From Streptomyces sp. TP-A0356 (GTDB lineage Bacteria > Actinomycetota > Actinomycetes > Streptomycetales > Streptomycetaceae), in the NCBI RefSeq assembly GCF_001417775.1, contig NZ_BBZJ01000019.1, forward strand, positions 310,001-374,000: a DNA stretch of 64,000 bases, in the 5' to 3' direction. The translations under genes were made by a program, and so were the position numbers. A model generated the notes under the pieces. It saw only the letters and a program-made list of their open reading frames with translations, made no database searches and was not told the origin of the DNA. Shown here in pieces: positions 7,550-16,601 of the stretch; position 1 is the first letter of the stretch; every line of letters starts with the position of its first letter.

Positions 7550-8082
7550 GCGGCCACGTTCGCGCGCGTGGCGCAGCGGTCCGAGCAGTACCGCCGGGAG
7601 CGGTTCGTCGAGGTGTCGAGGTAGGTGTTGCGGCAGGGGGTCGCCTGGCACAGGCCCAGACGGTCCACGCCGTATTCCGTGAGGTGGAACGCCAGCCCCA
7701 TCGCGGCGATCGCCGCGTAGCCGGCGGTCGCGTTCGACGGGTGATCCGCGAGGTGCATGTGCCACAGCGGGCGGCCGTCGTCGTCCCGGTGGTCGTGACC
7801 GGAGATCTGCGGGCTCACCGGGAACTCCAGGAGCAGGGAGTTCAGCAGGTCCACCGCGAGGGTCTCGTCGCCCTGGTCGGCCGCCTCGAAGACGGCGCGC
7901 AGCCGGGCCCGGACCGAGCGGAACCGGGTCACGTCGGCGTCGGTGGCGCGACGGGCCGCCGACTGGTTGGCCCCGAAGAGGTCGCGGACGGCCTCCACCG
8001 AGGTGAGCGAGTCCTTGCCCCGGGCCGGTTCCTCGCTGTTCACGAGACGGACGGCGTAATCCGAGTAATAGGCCAGTTCCAC
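7453..8082 (-). CDS. CGNR zinc-finger / ABATE-domain regulator
   Basis: A 209-aa protein with an N-terminal ABATE-type domain (MELAYYSDYAVRLVNSEEP) and a C-terminal zinc finger of the CGNR class: LCQATPCRNTYLD, then RRYCSDRCATRANVAAYRAR. The four cysteines are intact. Family members are thought to be DNA- or ligand-binding regulators. The last 30 residues (SQSTGRAATSAQRSSAKGER) are low-complexity and are encoded antisense to the sodX 3' end. It is divergent from the methyltransferase gene across about 100 bp. Confidence 0.86.
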   Translation of the reverse strand: MELAYYSDYAVRLVNSEEPARGKDSLTSVEAVRDLFGANQSAARRATDADVTRFRSVRARLRAVFEAADQGDETLAVDLLNSLLLEFPVSPQISGHDHRDDDGRPLWHMHLADHPSNATAGYAAIAAMGLAFHLTEYGVDRLGLCQATPCRNTYLDTSTNRSRRYCSDRCATRANVAAYRARKRLEADRSQSTGRAATSAQRSSAKGER

Positions 8083-8185
8083 TTGTAGTCCTTACCGGGG
8101 CGCTCTATCGTCGTTGGCTGCGGTCAGGTAATAGATGGTCGCGCTTACAGGGTATTACGCGACGCAGTGCAGAAGGGGGCTTTGG

Positions 8186-8956
8186 ATGACCACCACGACC
8201 GGATCCGCGGCGGGCACCGACTGGCGGGCCTGGCAGGAGAGCTGGGACCGGCAGCAGGAGTGGTACATGCCGGATCGCGAGGACCGCTTCCGGGTCATGC
8301 TCGACATGGTCGAGGCCCTCGTCGGCCCCGCACCGCGCGTACTCGACCTCGCCTGCGGCACCGGCACCATCACGGCCCGGCTCCTCGCCCGCTTCCCCGA
8401 GGCCACCAGCACCGGCGTCGATCTCGACCCCGCGCTGCTCACCATCGCCCGGGGTACCTTCCGGAGCGACGAGCGCGTCTCGTTCGTCACCGCCGACCTG
8501 AAGGATCCGGACTGGGTCACCCGGCTGCCGTACGAGTCCTACGACGCCGTCCTGACCGCCACGGCCCTGCACTGGCTGCACAGCGAACCCCTCGCGGCCC
8601 TCTACGGTCAGATCGCGGAACTCCTCCGCGACGGCGGTGTCTTCATGAACGCGGACCACATGATCGACGAGACCACGCCCCGGATCAACGCGGCCGAGCG
8701 CGCCCGGCGTCACGCCCACATGGACGAGGCCAAGGCGAACGGCGCCGTCGACTGGGGCGAGTGGTGGCAACTCGCCGCCCAGGACCCGGTCCTGGCCGAG
8801 CCGACCGCGCGCCGCTTCGAGATCTACGGCGAGCACGCCGACGGCGACATGCCGTCCGTCCAGTGGCACGCGCGCGTGCTGCGCGAGAAGGGCTTCGCCG
8901 AGGCCCGCCCGGTGTGGTGCTCACCCTCGGACACCCTGCTGCTCGCGCTCAAGTAG
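8186..8956 (+). CDS. SAM-dependent class I methyltransferase
   Basis: A 256-aa methyltransferase with motif I VLDLACGTGTITARLL (residues about 53-68), motif II GVDLDPALL and motif post-I/IV DAVLTATALHWL. The substrate is unknown; the fold suits small molecules. The ATG at 8186 follows AGAAGGGGG. An earlier in-frame start at 8135 lacks a ribosome site. A near-perfect terminator follows 20 nt after the stop. Confidence 0.9.
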   Translation: MTTTTGSAAGTDWRAWQESWDRQQEWYMPDREDRFRVMLDMVEALVGPAPRVLDLACGTGTITARLLARFPEATSTGVDLDPALLTIARGTFRSDERVSFVTADLKDPDWVTRLPYESYDAVLTATALHWLHSEPLAALYGQIAELLRDGGVFMNADHMIDETTPRINAAERARRHAHMDEAKANGAVDWGEWWQLAAQDPVLAEPTARRFEIYGEHADGDMPSVQWHARVLREKGFAEARPVWCSPSDTLLLALK

Positions 8957-8975
8957 CCGACCAGCCTGACGTACG

Positions 8976-9013
8976 GGAGTGGGCCCCATGGCCGAGGCCA
9001 TGGGGCCCACTCC
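8976..9013. terminator. Bidirectional terminator, perfect 18-bp stem
   Basis: GGAGTGGGCCCCATGGCC and its exact complement are separated by only two bases. It lies between the convergent methyltransferase and ABC-transporter operons. Confidence 0.85.
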
Positions 9014-9041
9014 TCGCCGACCTACCGCACGTGCGGCCGGC

Positions 9042-9842
9042 CTACAGGACCTTCGACAGGAAGGACTTGGTGCGCTCGTGCTGTGGATTCGTCAGGACCT
9101 CGCGCGGGTGGCCGGCCTCGACCACCACACCGTCGTCCATGAACACCAGCGAGTCTCCGACCTCACGGGCGAAGCCCATCTCGTGCGTGACGACGATCAT
9201 CGTCATGCCGTCCTCCGCCAGGTCCCGCATCACGTCGAGGACCTCGCCGACGAGCTCCGGGTCGAGGGCCGAGGTCGGCTCGTCGAAGAGCATCAGCTTG
9301 GGTTCCATCGCAAGGGCACGGGCGATGGCGACGCGCTGCTGCTGGCCGCCGGAGAGCTGCGCGGGGTAGTGGCCGGTCCGGTCACCGAGGCCCACCCGGT
9401 CCAGCAGCCGCTGTGCGCGCTCCCGGGCGGCGGCCTTCGACTCGCCCTTGACCTGGACCGGCGCCTCCATGACGTTCTCCAGCGCCGTCATGTGCGGAAA
9501 GAGGTTGAAGCGCTGGAACACCATGCCGATGTCCCGCCGCTGCGCGGCCACTTCACGCTCCTTCAGCTCGTAGAGCCGATCGCCCTTCTGCCGGTAGCCG
9601 ACCAGTTCGCCGTCGACGTACAGCCGGCCGGCACTGATCTTCTCCAGGTGGTTGATGCACCGCAGGAAGGTCGACTTGCCGGAGCCGGACGGGCCGATCA
9701 GGCAGAACACCTCGCGCGGGTTCACCTCCAGGTCGATCCCCTTGAGGATGTGCGCCGGACCGAAGGACTTGTGGACGCCTTCGGCCCTGACCATCGGGTG
9801 GCCGCCGGTGCTCTTGCCGATGTCCTTGCCGAGACCGCTCAT
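9042..9842 (-). CDS. Polar amino-acid ABC transporter ATP-binding protein
   Basis: A 266-aa ATPase with Walker A GPSGSGKST, Q-loop region GMVFQRFNLFPHMTALENV, signature LSGGQQQR, Walker B LMLFDEPTSALDP and the switch histidine in VVTHEMGFA. It powers import by the permease and lipoprotein encoded upstream in the same operon. The sequence pattern is that of the GluA/GlnQ subfamily for glutamate, glutamine or related solutes. The start overlaps the permease stop by four bases (ATGA). Confidence 0.96.
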   Translation of the reverse strand: MSGLGKDIGKSTGGHPMVRAEGVHKSFGPAHILKGIDLEVNPREVFCLIGPSGSGKSTFLRCINHLEKISAGRLYVDGELVGYRQKGDRLYELKEREVAAQRRDIGMVFQRFNLFPHMTALENVMEAPVQVKGESKAAARERAQRLLDRVGLGDRTGHYPAQLSGGQQQRVAIARALAMEPKLMLFDEPTSALDPELVGEVLDVMRDLAEDGMTMIVVTHEMGFAREVGDSLVFMDDGVVVEAGHPREVLTNPQHERTKSFLSKVL

Positions 9843-10768
9843 CGGGCCACCTCCGGGCGGCGGAACGAACCGAACAGACGGAGGTTCCTCTTCAGCCGCT
9901 GCAGCGGGGTCGGCGGCAGATTGCGCGTCGAACCGCGGGCGTAACGGCGTTCGATGTAGTACTGGGCGATGCTGAAGACCGTGGTCAGGATCAGGTACCA
10001 GATGGATGCCACGAAGTACATCTCCACGACGGCGAGCGAGGTGCTGGAGATGTCCTGGGCCCGCTTGATGAGTTCGTTGAACTGGACCGCGTAGGCGAGC
10101 GACGAGGTCTTCAGCATGTTGATGAACTCGTTGCCGGTCGGCGGCACGATCACGCGCATCGCCTGCGGAAGGATCACGCGCCGCAGGGTCTGACCCTGGG
10201 TCATGCCGAGCGCGTGCGACGCCTCGGTCTGCCCCTCGTCCACCGACTGGATGCCGGCCCGGACGATCTCCGACATGTACGCGGCCTCGTTCAGGCCGAG
10301 ACCCAGCAGAGCCGTCAGGAACGGGGTCATCACCTGGTTCATCTCGTCCTTGTAGAACCCCAGGTTGAGGATGGGGAACACCAGCGAGATGTTGTACCAG
10401 AGGAGCAGCTGGACGAGGACCGGAGTGCCCCGGAAGAACCAGACGTAGAACCAGCCCACGGTGCTGGTGACCGGGTTCGACGACATCCTCATCACCGCCA
10501 GGACGACGCCCAGGGCGAGGCCGAGCACCATGGCGAGCACGGAGATGTACAGCGTGTGCCAGACGCCGGACAGGATGGTGCCGTCGGTGAGGTAGTCGGG
10601 GATGACGTTGTAATGGATGTTCGCGTTGGAGAAGGCGATGCCGATCAGCACGAGTACGGCGATGACCAGAGCGCCGGCCACCCAGCGGCCGTAGTGGCGC
10701 ACCGGGATGGCCTTGATCTGCTCCGGCGGCACGGCCGCCGCCGGAGTCCTGTCGATGGTGTCAGTCAC
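9839..10768 (-). CDS. Amino-acid ABC transporter permease
   Basis: A 309-aa inner-membrane protein of the HisM/GlnP type. A cytoplasmic N-terminus precedes a first membrane helix (WVAGALVIAVLVLIGIAFSN), and four more follow. The EAA-like coupling loop is EASHALGMTQGQTLRRVILP, followed by QAMRVIVPPTGNEFINMLK. There is one permease gene, so it probably acts as a homodimer. It lies between the binding-protein and ATPase genes and is translationally coupled to the ATPase. Confidence 0.95.
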   Translation of the reverse strand: MTDTIDRTPAAAVPPEQIKAIPVRHYGRWVAGALVIAVLVLIGIAFSNANIHYNVIPDYLTDGTILSGVWHTLYISVLAMVLGLALGVVLAVMRMSSNPVTSTVGWFYVWFFRGTPVLVQLLLWYNISLVFPILNLGFYKDEMNQVMTPFLTALLGLGLNEAAYMSEIVRAGIQSVDEGQTEASHALGMTQGQTLRRVILPQAMRVIVPPTGNEFINMLKTSSLAYAVQFNELIKRAQDISSTSLAVVEMYFVASIWYLILTTVFSIAQYYIERRYARGSTRNLPPTPLQRLKRNLRLFGSFRRPEVAR

Positions 10769-10797
10769 GGTGAGGGCCCTTCAGGGTCGCGCGAGGC

Positions 10798-11748
10798 TCA
10801 GGAGCCGCCGTTGATCTTCGCCTCGGTCACGGCACCGTCGGTGACGTTCCACTTCTGAAGGATCTTCTGGTACTCGCCGCTCTTGACGATCGCGTTCATG
10901 GCCGCCTGCAGCGCGTCGCGCAGCTGGGTGTTCTCCTTGCTGACACCCATGCCGTAGGGGCCGGCCTCGATCTGGCTGCCGGAGACCTCGAAGTCGCTGC
11001 CGCCGCCCGAGGTCTTCGCGTTGTAGGCCGCGACCGGGAAATCGTTCAGGTCGGCGACGGAGGCGCCCTGCTTGAGGCGGAGCAGCGCCTCCGGGTCGGT
11101 GTCGAAGGTCTGCAGCGTGATGGGCTTCTTGCCGTCCTTCTTGCACTTCGTGCTCTGCGCCTTGGCGATGCCCTCGGACGTGGTGCCCTGCTGCAGGGCC
11201 ACGACCTTGCCGCACAGGTCGTCGAGGGACTTGATGCCCTTCGGGTTGCCCTTCTGGACGAGGATCGAGGTACCGGCGGTGAAGTAGTCGACGAAGTCGA
11301 TACCGTTGCCGACCTTCTTGCCGGTGTCGGAGTCGATGCCGTTCTGGCGGTCCTTCGTGTCGTTCATGGCCGACATGACCATGTTGAACCGCTTGGCCTG
11401 CAGACCCACGATGAGCTGCGCGAACTTGCCGTTCTGGAAGTCGAACCTCACCCCCAGCTGCTTGCCGAGGGCGTCCGCGACGTCCGGGTCGATGCCCACG
11501 GCCTTGCCGCCCTGCATGAACTCGACCGGCGGGTACGCGATGTCGGAACCCACCTTGATGACGCCCGCGTCCCGGATGTCCTTGGGGAGCTTGCCGGCGA
11601 GCGGTGCCGAGGAGTTGGAGCCGCTGTTGTTCTTGTTCGTGTGGTCGCCGCAGCCGGTGAGCACCAGGGTGCCCGCGACCGCGATGGCGCCGACCGCGGC
11701 TATCCGGGAGCGCGTGGCGGTCGTACGACGGGTGGAGCGTGCGGTCAT
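10798..11748 (-). CDS. Amino-acid ABC transporter substrate-binding lipoprotein
   Basis: A 316-aa solute-binding protein of family 3. A twin-Arg-free signal peptide ends in the lipobox TLVLTGC at about residue 30, so it should be lipid-anchored outside the membrane. The core contains IKVGSDIAYPPVEFM, IGLD-like VGIDPDVADAL and NDTKDRQNGIDF-type segments. The ATG at 11748 has GGAGGAA upstream. First gene of the three-gene import operon. Confidence 0.95.
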   Translation of the reverse strand: MTARSTRRTTATRSRIAAVGAIAVAGTLVLTGCGDHTNKNNSGSNSSAPLAGKLPKDIRDAGVIKVGSDIAYPPVEFMQGGKAVGIDPDVADALGKQLGVRFDFQNGKFAQLIVGLQAKRFNMVMSAMNDTKDRQNGIDSDTGKKVGNGIDFVDYFTAGTSILVQKGNPKGIKSLDDLCGKVVALQQGTTSEGIAKAQSTKCKKDGKKPITLQTFDTDPEALLRLKQGASVADLNDFPVAAYNAKTSGGGSDFEVSGSQIEAGPYGMGVSKENTQLRDALQAAMNAIVKSGEYQKILQKWNVTDGAVTEAKINGGS

Positions 11749-12285
11749 GGCGGGTTCCTCCGGCGGGATGGGTTGTGCCGATGGGGTCGACGAGAACACA
11801 CACCTTCGGGTGTCGCGACCTCGTGTGATTGAGGCATCTTGCCATTCGGACTCAGGCATTCAGGGGGCCGGATATGTCAAAATCGGATAACGGGTCACCC
11901 CCGAACCGCCTCGGATGGCCGATCAGGGCCGGACCTTGTGCGGGAATCCTTTATTCCGGCCGGAAGATCTTCGGTGCGTCTCACGATGTGGTTGGTTGCG
12001 CTGCGTACTCCTGATCGTGAGCGGACCCGTCGCGGACTTGTCCACACTTTCGCCCATGAGTCATCTCACCGGCGTGTGACCTTAGCGTTATGGACTCGTC
12101 CCGGACACCATCCGTCCGGTAAGAAGGATCCTTAACCCCTCATCCGGGGCTCAGGGCGCGTGTGCGGCGCGCCCGTCGCGTATGTGCCCGTACGTATCAG
12201 TCATCAGGGCCATGCGTGGTGCCCGCCCACCCCTCAACCAGGAGTGGTCACCCTCAAACCATGAACACCTAAGGGGTACAACACA
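11749..12285. promoter_or_regulatory. Divergent control region, ABC operon / malic enzyme
   Basis: 537 bases without a convincing gene. It must hold the promoters of the leftward ABC operon and the rightward malic enzyme gene. The central part (11870-12140) is markedly AT-richer than its surroundings, for example near 11960 and 12085. An AAGGGG ribosome site lies just before the GTG at 12286. Individual -10/-35 boxes could not be fixed with confidence. Confidence 0.55.
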
Positions 12286-13509
<1,224 letters not shown>

Positions 13510-13518
13510 CGCTCCGCC

Positions 13519-13549
13519 GGGCGGGCGGGTCGCATCTTCCCGCCCGCCC
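13519..13549 (+). terminator. Malic enzyme terminator
   Basis: A perfect 11-bp stem (GGGCGGGCGGG/CCCGCCCGCCC) with a 9-nt loop, ten bases past the stop codon. Confidence 0.75.
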
Positions 13550-13669
13550 ATCGGCGCGGCCGTTCCCGGTGCGGGTTGCCGCGCCCTGCGTCTGCGAGGT
13601 GCCTGGCGGTGGTGGAGTGCTTGGCCTTGGCGGCGGTGTGGGCCGGGCATGGTTGCGGTCGTCGGCTCG

Positions 13670-13752
13670 CCCATTGGCGCGGCCGCCCATTGGCGCGGCT
13701 CGCCCATTGGCGCGGCCCGCCCATTGGCGCGGCCCGCCCATCGGCGCGGCCG
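13670..13752. repeat. Tandem 17-bp GC-rich repeat, five copies
   Basis: Five copies of CCCATTGGCGCGG plus a 3-4 base spacer start at 13670, 13686, 13703, 13720 and 13737 (last copy CCCATCGG). A single related copy occurs at 13547, inside the terminator flank. The surrounding 13553-13947 holds further imperfect repeats (GCCTGGCGG, GATGGGC) and no supportable gene. Too short and unspaced for CRISPR. Confidence 0.8.
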
Positions 13753-13947
13753 GCCCGCTCGGTGCGCGGTTGTGGTGCCTGGTGGTTCGGGGATGGGTGC
13801 CTGGCGGTGGCGGGATGCCTGAGATGGCGATGGGCGATGGGCGATGGCGTGGGTCGGGCGTCGTTGTCATCGGCCCGTGTGCGCAGGGACGTGTGTCACA
13901 GCCGGCCCTGGTTCCGTGCATCCCCGGCGGCGCCTATCGTCAAGGTC

Positions 13948-14913
13948 ATGTTCGCTGCCTACGCCGCCCGCATCGACCGTGACCACCCTCTCACCGGCCT
14001 TGAGTTGGGAGAGCGCCCCGCCCCCGAGCGGAGGCCCGGCTGGACGACCGTGAACGTCAGGGCCGCCTCCCTCAACCACCACGACCTCTGGTCCCTGAGG
14101 GGCGTCGGTCTCTCCGAGGACAAGCTCCCCATGATCCTCGGCTGTGACGCGGCCGGTGTCGACGAGGACGGCAACGAGGTCGTCCTGCACTCCGTCATCG
14201 GCCAGACCGGCCACGGCGTCGGCCCGGACGAGCCGCGCTCGATCCTCACCGAGCGCTACCAGGGCACCTTCGCCGAACAGGTGTCCGTCCCCACGTGGAA
14301 CCTCCTGCCCAAGCCCAAGGAACTCTCCTTCGAGGAGGCCGCCTGCCTCCCCACCGCGTGGCTGACCGCCTATCGCATGCTGTTCACCAACGCCGGCGTA
14401 CGCCCCGGCGACTCCGTCCTCGTCCAGGGCGCCGGCGGCGGTGTCGCGACCGCCGCGATCGTGCTCGGCAAGGCGGCCGGCCTGCGGGTGTTCGCCACCA
14501 GCCGCGACGAGGCGAAGCGCAAGCGGGCCCTGGAACTGGGTGCCGTGGAAGCCCTGGAGTCCGGGGCGCGGCTGCCGCAGCGGGTGGACGCCGTCATCGA
14601 GACCGTCGGCGCCGCCACGTGGTCGCACTCCGTCAAGTCGCTGCGTCCCGGCGGCACCCTCGTCATCTCGGGAGCCACCAGCGGCGACCGTCCCTCCCAC
14701 GCCGAACTCACCCGCATCTTCTTCCTGGAGCTGAAGGTCGTGGGCTCCACCATGGGGTCCAAGGACGAACTGGAGGACCTGCTCTCCTTCTGCGCCGCCA
14801 CCGGGGTGCGTCCGGTCGTCGACGAGATCCTTCCTCTCGATCGCGCCCGCGATGCCTTCGAACGGCTTGAGGCGGGCGACCAGTTCGGCAAGATCGTGCT
14901 CACCACGAACTGA
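13948..14913 (+). CDS. Zinc-binding dehydrogenase / quinone-oxidoreductase-like protein (MDR superfamily)
   Basis: A 321-aa medium-chain dehydrogenase/reductase. The GroES-like half includes VNVRAASLNHHDLWSLRG and LGCDAAGVDEDG. The cofactor half has VQGAGGGVATAAIVLGKAAG and VFATSRDEAKRKRALELGA. Catalytic-zinc cysteines are not evident, which suggests a quinone- or enone-reductase rather than an alcohol dehydrogenase. The ATG at 13948 is preceded by AAGGT. It has its own strong terminator. Confidence 0.9.
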   Translation: MFAAYAARIDRDHPLTGLELGERPAPERRPGWTTVNVRAASLNHHDLWSLRGVGLSEDKLPMILGCDAAGVDEDGNEVVLHSVIGQTGHGVGPDEPRSILTERYQGTFAEQVSVPTWNLLPKPKELSFEEAACLPTAWLTAYRMLFTNAGVRPGDSVLVQGAGGGVATAAIVLGKAAGLRVFATSRDEAKRKRALELGAVEALESGARLPQRVDAVIETVGAATWSHSVKSLRPGGTLVISGATSGDRPSHAELTRIFFLELKVVGSTMGSKDELEDLLSFCAATGVRPVVDEILPLDRARDAFERLEAGDQFGKIVLTTN

Positions 14914-14965
14914 CCGCCCTCTCGCTCTTCCCGTTCACGACGGCCAGACATCGCCTTCTCCGGCC

Positions 14966-14998
14966 ACGGCGGGCTCGGAACCTCTCCGAGCCCGCCGT
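14966..14998 (+). terminator. Terminator after the MDR dehydrogenase
   Basis: A perfect 14-bp stem (ACGGCGGGCTCGGA and complement) with a 5-nt loop lies 52 nt after the stop. Confidence 0.8.
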
Positions 14999-15032
14999 TC
15001 GCGTTCTCGTTCCCAGAGTGGCGGCAAGCATC

Positions 15033-15080
15033 TGTCAACTGGGGTTGACGGACACCATGCTGTCAATCTAGGTTGACAGC
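15033..15080 (+). promoter_or_regulatory. Promoter with two palindromic operators abutting a leaderless start
   Basis: Two copies of TGTCAA-N6-TTGACR lie at 15033-15050 and 15061-15078, 28 bp centre to centre. TTGACG at 15045-15050 also forms a -35 box and TAGGTT at 15069-15074 a -10 box, with an 18-bp spacer, so transcription should begin at or next to the ATG at 15081. Operators and promoter thus overlap completely, the layout of a repressor site. Confidence 0.75.
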
Positions 15081-15290
15081 ATGACCGAAGCAACGGATCT
15101 CGCCGAGCGCGCGGGCGACCGCGATCCGCGGGTCGGGCTGCGAGCCGTCGCCGCGCTGCGGAGGCTGCTGGAGCAGCTGGAGGCGGTGCAGGTGCGCAGC
15201 GCGCGCAACCAGGGCTGGTCGTGGCAGGAGATCGCCGCGGAACTCGGAGTGAGCAGGCAGGCCGTGCACAAGAAGTACGGGAGGCAGTGA
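15081..15290 (+). CDS. Small helix-turn-helix regulator
   Basis: A 69-aa protein: an amphipathic helix (VAALRRLLEQLEAVQVRSAR) followed by a compact HTH, WSWQEIAAELGVSRQAVHKK. It lacks any sensing domain. Its promoter carries two copies of a palindromic operator, so autoregulation is likely. The stop shares one base with the ATG of the Clp-N protein gene (TGATG), indicating translational coupling. This HTH/Clp-N pair recurs in actinobacteria. The role of the pair is not established; a heat or protein-stress sensor is my inference. Confidence 0.85.
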   Translation: MTEATDLAERAGDRDPRVGLRAVAALRRLLEQLEAVQVRSARNQGWSWQEIAAELGVSRQAVHKKYGRQ

Positions 15291-15853
15291 TGTTCGAGCG
15301 ATTCACCAAGGACGCCCGCGCGGTGGTCACCGGTGCGGTCGAGCACTGCGAACGGACCGGTGGGGAGCGAGTCGAGGAGGCGCACCTGTTGCTCGCCCTC
15401 CTCGACCGCGAGGGCGGCCGCGCGGCGTTCGCCCTGGCGTCGCTAGGGCTCACGGCACGGCGGGACGCGGTCGAACGGGACCTTGCCGACGCCCGACGCC
15501 GCGGCGGTCTCTCCCGCGCCGACGCGGACGCACTCTCCGGTCTTGGTATCGACCTCACGGAGATCGTCTCCCGCGTCGAGGAGACGTACGGGCAGGGCGC
15601 GTTGGCGGCGGACCGCACAGGAGGCGTACGACGATCCGGGCGCCGCCCGTTCACCCGTGGCGCCAAGGACCTGCTCACCCAGTCCCTGCGCGCCGCCCTC
15701 GCCCACGGCGACCGGCACATCGGCGACGAGCATCTGCTTCTCGCCCTGACCGCCCGCCCCGGCGTCCCGTCCGACGTCCTGGCCGACCATGGAGTGACCT
15801 GTGCGGCCGTGGAGCGCGTGCTGTGGGGCGGCGACGAGGCCAGGGCCGGGTGA
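15290..15853 (+). CDS. Clp N-terminal (Clp repeat) domain protein without ATPase
   Basis: A 187-aa protein with two Clp-N helical repeats: MFERFTKDARAVVTGAVEHC with VEEAHLLLALLDREGG, and FTRGAKDLLTQSLRAALAHG with IGDEHLLLALTARPG. These repeats bind substrates or adaptors in ClpA/ClpC. The AAA+ domains are absent, so it may be a stand-alone sensor or adaptor modulating its HTH partner or ClpC. It is translationally coupled to the upstream HTH gene. Confidence 0.88.
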   Translation: MFERFTKDARAVVTGAVEHCERTGGERVEEAHLLLALLDREGGRAAFALASLGLTARRDAVERDLADARRRGGLSRADADALSGLGIDLTEIVSRVEETYGQGALAADRTGGVRRSGRRPFTRGAKDLLTQSLRAALAHGDRHIGDEHLLLALTARPGVPSDVLADHGVTCAAVERVLWGGDEARAG

Positions 15854-15931
15854 GCCCCGCGGCGATGGCGCCCGGGCAGTGTGGGCACCCCTAGGGTGGG
15901 TACCCCGGTTGTCTTGCCCCCTGGAGATACC

Positions 15932-16537
15932 GTGTCCGAGACCTTGCCGTCGTCCCCGTCCGAGCCCGTGCCCGTGGAGTTCACGCCTGCGGCCGAGCCC
16001 GTCCGGGAGGCGGTGACCAAACTCGGCGGGCAGCCCGTGTGGCTGGAGGAACCGCAGTGGCCGCTGTCCCGCGGGACGGGCGAACCCATGCGGTTCATTG
16101 GGCAGTTCACTCTTGCGGGTGGTGTGCTGGGCTATCTGTTCATGACGGGGAACGACAAGGGCACGTCCGTCGACGGAACCTACGACCCGGAGGGCGGCGA
16201 GAACGCCCTTCTGGTCCAGCCCGGCGGATCCGTCCCGGGCTTCGTCACCGTGGGGACCAGGGCGGAGGGGCCGACGGTGGGCCCCGACCATCTGCCACGC
16301 CCGGCCCGGGAGGGCGGTACCGACCCGGACGGACACGCCTGGCAGTTCCTCGGAGGGCCCGGCATCGAGCCCCGCTGGCTCCAGGGTGAGGAGACCCCGG
16401 GGGAGGGGTGGCGCCTTCTGGTCCAGCTCGACTCCGGCCGTCTGCCGTTCCGCGTCGACTTCGGCGACTCCGGCGTCGGCTACGCCTTCACCTCACCGGA
16501 CGGCAAGGAGGGGCGCTTCCTGTGGCAGTGCCTGTGA
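15932..16537 (+). CDS. Hypothetical protein, possibly DUF1963/YwqG-like
   Basis: A 201-aa soluble protein. The segment GGQPVWLEEPQWPLS and the following MRFIGQFTL and LGYLFMTG resemble the core of DUF1963 proteins, which have no known activity. The rest is acidic and beta-rich (LLVQLDSGRLPFRVDFGDSG). A GTG start at 15932 follows CTGGAG. It stands alone, convergent with the PadR operon. Confidence 0.7.
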   Translation: MSETLPSSPSEPVPVEFTPAAEPVREAVTKLGGQPVWLEEPQWPLSRGTGEPMRFIGQFTLAGGVLGYLFMTGNDKGTSVDGTYDPEGGENALLVQPGGSVPGFVTVGTRAEGPTVGPDHLPRPAREGGTDPDGHAWQFLGGPGIEPRWLQGEETPGEGWRLLVQLDSGRLPFRVDFGDSGVGYAFTSPDGKEGRFLWQCL

Positions 16538-16601
16538 AGAGCGCCCTTCGTCGGGCCGGATGAAGCCGCCCCTCCGCCGAACGGCCCCAGCCAGGCGTCA
16601 G

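Noticed and set aside
8976..9013. Regulatory palindrome or recombination site
   Set aside because: Position between two convergent stops and a perfect GC stem with a 2-nt loop fit a terminator better.
11839..12135. Small plus-strand frames between the ABC operon and malic enzyme
   Set aside because: No ribosome site, no codon bias, and they lie in an AT-richer promoter region.
13670..13752. CRISPR-like array
   Set aside because: Repeats are 13 bp with 3-4 base spacers; there are no unique spacers and no cas genes.
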